From an uncultured Mycoplasmatota bacterium (GTDB taxonomy: Bacteria > Bacillota_I > Bacilli_A > RF39 > UBA660), in contig CAMYTM010000058.1 of assembly GCA_947297555.1 (NCBI GenBank), forward strand, positions 1-5,072: DNA of 5,072 bases, written 5' to 3'. Positions 1-5,072 of the stretch are shown here, piece by piece; the stretch's first letter is position 1, and each line of letters starts with the position of its first letter. The notes beneath the pieces were generated by a model that was not told where the DNA came from, made no database searches, and was given only the letters and a program-made list of their open reading frames with translations. The translations under genes and the position numbers were made by a program.

Positions 1-1176
1 TTAATAGAAAAGAACGAAGAGATTATGTTTTCTTTTTATTACCAGAACTATAACCTATCCTACACGATACAGAAGGCATTATTGTATACCAAGAACAAGT
101 CATGCAAATTTTAGTTACTATCGGAGGATATAGTTATGCGGAGGCAGATATCATAAGAAGAGCCATGAGCAAAAAAAAGCGAGAAGTTATTGAAAGCGAA
201 AGAGATAAGTTTGTTTCACGAGCCATAAAAAAAGGTTTTTCTAAAAAAACAGTAGAAGAACTATACGATTTAATTTTAAAATTTGCGGGCTATGGTTTTA
301 ATAAATCCCATTCTGTTTCGTATGCTTTGATAGGGTACCAGATGGCTTATTTAAAAGTAAAGTTTTCTACTTACTTTTTAACAAATCTACTAAATATGTG
401 TATTGATAGCGAAATAAAGACAAAAGAATATTTATTAGAAGCCAAGACTCATAATCTAGTGATTCTACATCCAAATATTAATATAAGCAAAGATGTATAT
501 AAAGTGCAAAAAAATGAACTAATTCTTCCTCTTTCCATTATTAAAGGATTAGGGAGTGTTTCTATTACTAACATATTAGAGGAAAGAGAAAAAAATGGGT
601 TATTTTTAGATTTTGTCGATTTTGTAACACGAACTATACATAAAAATGTGAATGTAAAAATCATTGAAACTTTGATTCATGCTGGGGCCTTAGAATGTTT
701 TGGGAATATGACAACATTAAAAAAAAAATTTACCTGCTGTTATGAATTATGCTGAAATTGCTTGTGATGTGGATTCTCCGCTTCTGTTAAAACCAATATT
801 AAAACCATATGAAGAGGAAGAAAATAAGAATAAGTTGGAATTTGAAAGTTATGGTTTTTATATCACGAACCATCCTTCTTCTATTTACACTGGAGAACGC
901 ATAATGAAATTAAAAAATATCGAAAATTATTTTGATAAATATGTAAGATGCGTGGTTCTTATTGAAAGTATTAAAAAAACAAAAACAAAAACAGGAGAAG
1001 AAATGGCTTTTGTAGAAGCAAGTGACGAAACAGGATTTTCTTCCTTTGTTGTATTTGCTCGCCAATTACGTTTAGTAGAAGATTTACATGTTAAAGATAT
1101 TGTAGAAATGCAAGGAAGAGTAACCAAAAGATTTGATAAGTATCAAATCAATATTAATAATATCATAAAGAAATAA
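1..1176 (+). pseudogene. dnaE: DNA polymerase III alpha subunit DnaE, 3' part, disrupted by two frame breaks
   Basis: DnaE is a C-family replicative DNA polymerase; in Firmicutes it extends RNA primers, chiefly on the lagging strand, before handing over to PolC. Only the C-terminal part lies here. Fingers-type motifs appear first: GIIVYQEQVMQI (75-110), ADIIRRAMSKKK (about 144-179) and FAGYGFNKSHSVSYALIGYQ (282-341). A helix-hairpin-helix follows (IIKGLGSVSITNIL, 537-578), then an OB fold (about 943-1170) with KTKTGEEMAFVEASDETG. The gene stops straight after the OB fold, without the further C-terminal segment of Bacillus DnaE, which I believe is also true of some short DnaE proteins. The reading frame is broken twice. 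TAA at 51-53 interrupts it, although DnaE-like text seems to continue upstream in another frame (KNEEI...YYQNY). At the A10 run (719-728) homology moves from the frame that ends at TGA 753-755 to the one that ends at TAA 1174-1176. All active-site aspartates lie upstream, outside the window. Family assignment is very secure. Pseudogene status is likely, but sequencing error or transcriptional slippage is not excluded. Confidence 0.85.
719..728 (+). other. A10 homopolymer at the second dnaE frame break
   Basis: Ten consecutive A residues lie exactly where DnaE homology changes frame. Upstream, the frame reads ECFGNMTTLKK and then runs into a non-homologous tail ending at TGA 753-755. One base less in the run (A9) would read TTLKKNLPAVMNYAEIA and join the downstream OB-containing segment without interruption. 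Long A runs are known sites of replication slippage, of polymerase slippage during transcription, and of sequencing error. The sequence alone cannot tell these apart. Confidence 0.8.
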
Positions 1177-1354
1177 TGTAACTAATATTTGTATAGCATA
1201 GAAGAAAACGATTATTTCGTAAATACATTGTAAAGAAAGAAGAAAAATATAAATCAATATTACAGAAATAAAAAGAGGAAATTTGCGATTGAAAAGTGGA
1301 AATAAAGACATAAAAGAAGTCGTTCCCATTTAAAATCATAATCAAAATTTGCAA

Positions 1355-1381
1355 TTCTTACTATAAAAAATAAGTTATAAT
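1355..1381 (+). promoter_or_regulatory. Candidate sigma-A type promoter for polC
   Basis: A perfect TATAAT lies at 1376-1381, followed by AAAG. The best -35 candidate at acceptable spacing is TTCTTA (1355-1360), with a 15-base spacer, which is shorter than the preferred 17. TTGCAA (1349-1354) is closer to consensus but would need a 21-base spacer. A start near 1388 would give a leader of about 84 bases before polC. In sequence this AT-rich, a TATAAT can occur by chance, so this is tentative. Confidence 0.4.
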
Positions 1382-1426
1382 AAAGTAGTCGAGTATGTGA
1401 AATTAACAAAAAAGAAATTAGATGTG

Positions 1427-1455
1427 TGGTGGATTTTGTTTTATAAAATTCACTA
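1427..1455 (+). promoter_or_regulatory. Leader hairpin immediately upstream of the polC ribosome binding site
   Basis: The arms TGGTGGATTTT (1427-1437) and AAAATTCACTA (1445-1455) pair over 11 positions in RNA, with two G-U wobbles. Two further pairs (G1438-U1444 and U1439-A1443) can close the loop to three U. No T tract follows and the Shine-Dalgarno starts two bases later, so it does not look like a terminator. It could affect ribosome loading, mRNA stability or protein binding. The stem is AU-rich and only moderately stable, and no known regulator binding motif is recognised. Confidence 0.45.
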
Positions 1456-1457
1456 GT

Positions 1458-1464
1458 AGAGGAG
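1458..1464 (+). promoter_or_regulatory. Ribosome binding site of polC
   Basis: AGAGGAG lies seven bases before the ATG at 1472, a near-ideal Shine-Dalgarno and spacing. An in-frame TAG at 1457-1459 overlaps it, so no earlier start in this frame is possible. The site therefore fixes the polC start. Confidence 0.85.
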
Positions 1465-1471
1465 TAAAAGT

Positions 1472-4400
1472 ATGACAGAAGAATTAAAGCGTTTTTTTAC
1501 AAGTATAAAATATGACCTTCAAGAAAATGATTTTGAGGGAGCCAGTGTCCAAAAAGTAATTTATTTAAAACAGAGAAATACATTTGAAGTCTATTTAAAA
1601 TTCAAAAAAGTATTGCCTATTTCCATTGTAAAAGAAATACAAAAAGCCTCATTAAATAAAATGAATCAAGAAAAAGAGTGTACAATTCATTTTGTATATG
1701 ATGAAATTTCTCATGAGGATGTTTTAATATATTTAAAAGATTGTATTAAAGAACTTACGAAAAAAAGACCATCTTTAGTGAATCTAATAGATGCTCTAGT
1801 GACAATCGAAGATGAAATCATTACTCTTGAAGTAAGTACTCGTATGGAAGAAGCAGAAGTAAAAAAGGAAGCCAAAGGAATTACTTCTAAACTTTATTCT
1901 TATGGATTAGGAGAATACGAACTAACCAGTATTTTAAATGAAGAATTAAATAGAGAAGTGAAAGAAGATATAGAAAAAAACAAAACAGCGGAAATTCCTG
2001 TAATTCTTACAAATCCAAACCAACCGGATAAAGAATTGTTAGAAGGAGAAATCCTTTCTTTAGAAACAATAAAAAAACCCATTCGAAATGCCGTTATAGA
2101 AGGTTATATTGTAGATATTTCTACTTTGGAACATGAAAAAGTAAATATTATTACATTAAAAATAAGTGATAAAACAAGTCAATTATCTGTTAAAATTTTT
2201 AAAAAACCAAGCGAATTAGAAGAATTTAAAAAATTATTAGAAAAATTTAAAGAAGGTTTTTGGTATCGTTTTTCAGGAAGAATAAAACAAGATTCTTATG
2301 ACAATGCTTTAATTTTAACAGTAAATGATTTTATGCCCTTAGATAAGGAAGAAGAAACGCTAGAAAAACAAGAAATTTCCATTAAACCAATGAATGATGG
2401 TCCAATTGAGGGGAAAATAACGGCGATTGATAACATTATGGGAGATATTCCTAACATTACAATTGAAGCCTACATTTTTGGAAAAGATGTAATGGAACAT
2501 GAGAAAATTAACATTTTGACTCTAAAAATTAGCGATAAAACGAATAGCCTGCTTGCGAAAATTTTTAAAAGACCAAAAGAGTTAGATGAATTTCGTAGCA
2601 TTGTAAAAGATTTGAAAGAAGGGTCTTGGTATCGCTTTCAAGGAAATGTAAAACGAGATGATTTTGCCAAAGATTTAGTTCTTACAATTTTAAAATATGA
2701 AAGCATTGATTCAAAAGATGAAATTACCAAAGAATTAACAGATAATCCTAGAGTAGAGTTACACACGCATACAATGATGAGTGCAATGGACGGGGTTATT
2801 GATGCAAAAACTCTTGTAAAACATTCTATCAAAATAGGACAAAAAGCAATAGGAATAACCGATCATAACTGTGTGCAAGCCTTCCCAGATTTGTATCATG
2901 CTGTATGTGATTATAATAAAGGAAAAGAAGAAAGTGAGCATTTTAAGGTTTTATATGGTGCAGAGATGAATGTAGTTGCTGATGATATAGATATCATAGT
3001 AAATAATCGAACATTCAACTTACTTGAAGACACGTTTGTAGTATTTGATACAGAAACCACGGGATTCTATGCGGGAAGTGACCAAATGATTGAAATTGGA
3101 GCCGTAAAAATAGCAAGTGGAAAAATAATAGATCGATTTGATGAATTGATTGATCCGCATCGTAAAATTCCCAAGAAGATTACAGAACTAACATTCATCA
3201 CAGATGAAATGTTAGCAGGAAAAGATTCAGAAGAAAATGTAACAAAACGATTCTTAGAGTGGGTAGGAGATTTACCTATGATAGCGCATAATGCCAAGTT
3301 TGATATTTCTTTTATGAAAGCGGCTTGTACTAAATATCATTTTCCAGAATTTAATGCGACTGTTTTAGATACAATGAGTATTGCTCGTATGCTTCATCCA
3401 GAATGGCCCAATCATAAGTTACAAACGTTAACTAAAAAATTAGATATTCCTTGGGACGAAGAAAAACACCATAGAGCGGATTACGATGCAGAAGGAACAG
3501 CACTTGCTTATCACAAAATGGCAAAGGCTCTTTATGATCAAAATATTAGTACAACAGACGATTTACTTGCTAATATTGATATGGAATCTTTAGTTCGATT
3601 TGCTTTTCCTTTCCATGCTACCATGATAGCAAAAGATAGAGTTGGACTTAAAAATCTATTTAAAATTGTTTCAATCGCAAATACGAAATATTTATATAAA
3701 AATGAACAACCAAAAATTCCAAGAAAAGAAGTAGAGGCATTACGTGAAGGACTGCTCATTGGTTCTGGTTGTATACATGGAGAAATTTTTGATAAGGCTT
3801 CAGGAAAAGAAGATGAAGAGTTAGTAAACATGATGAGTTTTTATGATTACATTGAGGTGCAACCAATCAGTGCATTTTCTCATCTGATAGGACCAGATGC
3901 TAAATTTCCAAGTGCTCCTGCAGCAGAAGAATATTTAAAAAGAATTATAAGAGTAGCCAAAGAGGCTGGGAAACCTGTGGTAGCAACGGGGGATGTGCAT
4001 AATCTAAAAAAAGAAGATAAAATTTATCGCGAAATTATCATTAACCAAAAATTCAATGGAAAATTACATCCTTTAAAGAGAAAGGGAATTGACGTTCCCA
4101 ATCAATATTTAAAAACAACAGAAGAAATGATGGACGATTTCACATTTTTAGAAGAAGATATGCGTCGGGAAATTATCGTTGAAAATCCCAATAAGATTGC
4201 GAATCTGGTGGAGGAAATTGAAGTGATTATTGATACCCCTAATCCCTTTGCCCCAAGAATTCCCCATTCTGTCGAAACAATGACAGAGTTGGTTTACAAC
4301 AAAGCAGATTTATTATATGGTAATCCTCTTCCTTTAAATATTGAAGAACGACTTGCCAAAGAGTTATATGGAGATGCATTAATTCATGCTTGTAAAAATG

Positions 4401-5072
4401 AAGAAAGTGAGGAAGAAAAAGCATTTTCTCTAATACATACTACTATTTTAAAAGGAAAAGAAGCCGTTAAAGATATGGTAAAGAAACATTTAACAAAAGA
4501 AGAAACTGAGGAAAAAACGGAAGAAGAACTTGATAAATTAGCCTTCAAAAAATTAGGAGGAATCATTGGGGCTAATTATGACGTTATTTATTTAATTGCT
4601 CAAAAATTAGTAAAACACTCTAATGATGAGGGATTCTTAGTGGGGTCCCGTGGTTCTGTCGGTTCATCATTTGTTGCCAATATGATGGGAATAACAGAGG
4701 TTAATAGTATGCCTGCTCATTATCGTTGCCCAAAATGTAAAACAAGTATTTTCAATAACGAAGAAGGAGAATCTTTAGGGGTTACGTATTCTTGTGGATT
4801 TGATTTACCCGACAAAAATTGTCCAGAGTGTGGAGAAAAAATGACAAAAGATGGTCATGACATCCCGTTTGCTACTTTCCTTGGATTTAATGCCGATAAG
4901 GTACCCGATATAGATCTTAACTTTTCTGATTTAAACCAAGCCAGTGCTCATGAATATACAAAAGTATTATTTGGTGTTGACAATGTCTATCGGGCTGGAA
5001 CAATTGGAACTGTTGCTGTAAAAACGGCGTATGGTTATGTAAAAGGCTATTGCGAAGAAAAAGGAATTATCA
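1472..5072 (+). CDS. polC: DNA polymerase III alpha subunit, PolC type, N-terminal 1200 residues (3' end outside window)
   Basis: PolC is the main replicative DNA polymerase of low-GC Gram-positives, extending DNA 5'->3' with a built-in 3'->5' proofreading exonuclease. Domains in order: N-terminal domain (1 to about 190); OB fold copy 1 (192-290) and copy 2 (314-412); PHP first half (RVELHTHT, H431/H433; TDH with D464/H465; E498); DEDD-type exonuclease with D526/E528 in FDTETTG, HNAKFD (D611) and HHRADYD (H667, D672); PHP second half (EVQP; ATGDVH, D841/H843); then the palm with GSRGSVGSS (1058-1066), a four-cysteine zinc site (C1086, C1089, C1117, C1120) and the catalytic pair D1146/D1148 in PDIDLNFS. 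The third catalytic aspartate should lie beyond the window. The start is set by a strong Shine-Dalgarno and an upstream in-frame stop. Oddities: the doubled OB fold, a charged insert at about 966-1029, and V1183 in GTVAVKTAYG. D1146 lies roughly 180 residues later than its Bacillus counterpart as I recall it, which the two additions account for. The frame has no stop, and all tryptophans are TGG. Confidence 0.97.
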   Translation, partial: MTEELKRFFTSIKYDLQENDFEGASVQKVIYLKQRNTFEVYLKFKKVLPISIVKEIQKASLNKMNQEKECTIHFVYDEISHEDVLIYLKDCIKELTKKRPSLVNLIDALVTIEDEIITLEVSTRMEEAEVKKEAKGITSKLYSYGLGEYELTSILNEELNREVKEDIEKNKTAEIPVILTNPNQPDKELLEGEILSLETIKKPIRNAVIEGYIVDISTLEHEKVNIITLKISDKTSQLSVKIFKKPSELEEFKKLLEKFKEGFWYRFSGRIKQDSYDNALILTVNDFMPLDKEEETLEKQEISIKPMNDGPIEGKITAIDNIMGDIPNITIEAYIFGKDVMEHEKINILTLKISDKTNSLLAKIFKRPKELDEFRSIVKDLKEGSWYRFQGNVKRDDFAKDLVLTILKYESIDSKDEITKELTDNPRVELHTHTMMSAMDGVIDAKTLVKHSIKIGQKAIGITDHNCVQAFPDLYHAVCDYNKGKEESEHFKVLYGAEMNVVADDIDIIVNNRTFNLLEDTFVVFDTETTGFYAGSDQMIEIGAVKIASGKIIDRFDELIDPHRKIPKKITELTFITDEMLAGKDSEENVTKRFLEWVGDLPMIAHNAKFDISFMKAACTKYHFPEFNATVLDTMSIARMLHPEWPNHKLQTLTKKLDIPWDEEKHHRADYDAEGTALAYHKMAKALYDQNISTTDDLLANIDMESLVRFAFPFHATMIAKDRVGLKNLFKIVSIANTKYLYKNEQPKIPRKEVEALREGLLIGSGCIHGEIFDKASGKEDEELVNMMSFYDYIEVQPISAFSHLIGPDAKFPSAPAAEEYLKRIIRVAKEAGKPVVATGDVHNLKKEDKIYREIIINQKFNGKLHPLKRKGIDVPNQYLKTTEEMMDDFTFLEEDMRREIIVENPNKIANLVEEIEVIIDTPNPFAPRIPHSVETMTELVYNKADLLYGNPLPLNIEERLAKELYGDALIHACKNEESEEEKAFSLIHTTILKGKEAVKDMVKKHLTKEETEEKTEEELDKLAFKKLGGIIGANYDVIYLIAQKLVKHSNDEGFLVGSRGSVGSSFVANMMGITEVNSMPAHYRCPKCKTSIFNNEEGESLGVTYSCGFDLPDKNCPECGEKMTKDGHDIPFATFLGFNADKVPDIDLNFSDLNQASAHEYTKVLFGVDNVYRAGTIGTVAVKTAYGYVKGYCEEKGII
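2045..2341 (+). repeat. PolC OB-fold domain, copy 1 of a tandem duplication
   Basis: Residues 192-290 of PolC. The copy begins with a linker (GEILSLETI) resembling the one that precedes the single OB fold in Bacillus PolC. It continues through VIEGYI, EHEKVNIITLKISDKT, KIFKKP and GFWYRFSGRIKQD to LILTV. It aligns with residues 314-412 at a constant offset of 122, without gaps, with 46 of 99 positions identical by hand count. It departs more from the Bacillus text than copy 2 does (SDKTSQLSVKIF, QDSYDNALILT), so it may be the derived copy. OB folds in C-family polymerases bind single-stranded nucleic acid; that this copy does so is inferred. Confidence 0.9.
2411..2707 (+). repeat. PolC OB-fold domain, copy 2 of a tandem duplication
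   Basis: Residues 314-412 of PolC, adjoining the PHP domain, where the single OB fold normally sits. It shares with copy 1 the stretches EHEK.NI.TLKISDKT, KIFK.P.EL.EF and KEG.WYRF.G. It keeps features of the usual PolC OB fold better than copy 1: KTNSLLAKIF compares with YTNSILIKMF, and DDFAKDLVLTI with DTFVRDLVMIA, as I recall them from Bacillus. It is probably the original copy. At DNA level the two copies are diverged, so the duplication is not recent and is unlikely to be an assembly artefact. Confidence 0.9.
4367..4558 (+). other. Charged insert in the PolC palm region
   Basis: In the Bacillus and Staphylococcus PolC sequences I recall, an ERLEKEL-type motif is followed directly by SIIGHGFAVIYL. 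Here EERLAKEL (958-965) and GGIIGANYDVIYL (1029-1041) are separated by about 64 residues (966-1029). These are rich in Glu and Lys, with a run EEETEEKTEEEL-like in character around 1010-1020, and are probably helical. The segment is in frame and uses the same codons as the rest. It may be typical of this lineage and not unique. Its function is unknown. Confidence 0.65.

Larger units (their letters stand above)
1177..1471 (+). other. Intergenic region between dnaE remnant and polC
   Basis: These 295 bases hold no convincing gene. The left part (about 1190-1340) is A-rich and contains only short open stretches in each frame. One lysine-rich run (about 1199-1266, reading RRKRLFRKYIVKKEEKYKSI) has no acceptable start codon, because TAG lies just upstream. 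A 17-codon TTG-initiated frame begins near 1282 behind AGAGGA and ends in TAA at about 1332. It resembles nothing I know. I see no GC-rich hairpin with a T tract after the dnaE stop. The right part holds the candidate promoter (1355-1381), the leader hairpin (1427-1455) and the polC ribosome binding site. These last three suggest that polC is transcribed from its own promoter. Confidence 0.6.

Noticed and set aside
742..1176. The open frame from ATG 742 as an independent OB-fold protein
   Set aside because: Its text continues DnaE homology from before the ATG (NLPAV, 727-741), no ribosome binding site is seen upstream, and the ATG falls inside the DnaE reading. It is the 3' part of the broken gene.
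1209..1221. Small inverted repeat ACGA-TTATT-TCGT after the dnaE stop
   Set aside because: A four-pair stem is too short and no T tract follows, so it does not qualify as a terminator.
1224..1232. Short palindrome TACATTGTA as a possible operator
   Set aside because: At nine bases in AT-rich sequence it is expected by chance, and it lies well upstream of the candidate promoter.
1199..1268. Lysine-rich open stretch in the intergenic region (RRKRLFRKYIVKKEEKYKSI)
   Set aside because: There is no usable start codon after the upstream TAG and no ribosome binding site, and A-rich sequence readily gives such lysine-rich text.
1084..1354. Overlapping minus-strand open frames with hydrophobic translations
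   Set aside because: They arise as the complement of A-rich sequence at the dnaE end and in the intergenic region, which gives Phe/Leu/Ile-rich text. They have no clear ribosome binding site and no recognisable family.
1900..4566. Several minus-strand open frames of 60-97 codons within polC
   Set aside because: They lie opposite a strongly conserved, continuous PolC coding frame and show no domain features, so they are shadow frames.

Overview
This window comes from an AT-rich, Gram-positive-type (Firmicutes/Bacilli) genome. The evidence is a PolC-type DNA polymerase III alpha subunit, which is confined to that part of the bacterial tree. The coding regions are strongly A-rich, with AAA, GAA and TTA codons dominating. 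Tryptophan is read from TGG, and no TGA interrupts the 1200 PolC codons, so the genome uses the standard bacterial code and not the Mycoplasma code. From memory, the PolC text is closer to Erysipelotrichia/RF39-like gut Bacilli than to Bacillus, but I could not test this.

Layout. Positions 1-1176 hold the 3' part of a dnaE gene (the second replicative polymerase of Firmicutes): fingers, helix-hairpin-helix and OB domains, broken by two reading-frame disruptions. One is at about 49-54, where the DnaE frame hits a TAA stop. The other is at a run of ten A at 719-728, where the reading moves to another frame. Positions 1177-1471 are non-coding and AT-rich. They carry a plausible promoter and a long hairpin immediately before the polC ribosome binding site. 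From 1472 to the end of the window is the first 1200 codons of polC, open throughout and cut off by the window edge.

The most unusual feature is inside PolC. The OB-fold domain in front of the PHP domain is present twice in tandem. The copies are about 99 residues long, exactly 122 residues apart, and align without gaps at 46 of 99 identical positions. PolC proteins I know have one OB fold here. A second departure is a charged insert of about 64 residues (966-1029) in the palm region. A third is a valine (V1183) where homologues I recall have an acidic residue. All PHP, exonuclease and palm active-site residues that fall inside the window are present.

Working together: in Firmicutes, PolC does most chain elongation and DnaE extends RNA primers before handing over to PolC. 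Here the genes for both are adjacent on the same strand, the dnaE copy looks broken, and the polC copy has an enlarged nucleic-acid-binding front end. Whether these facts are connected is inference.
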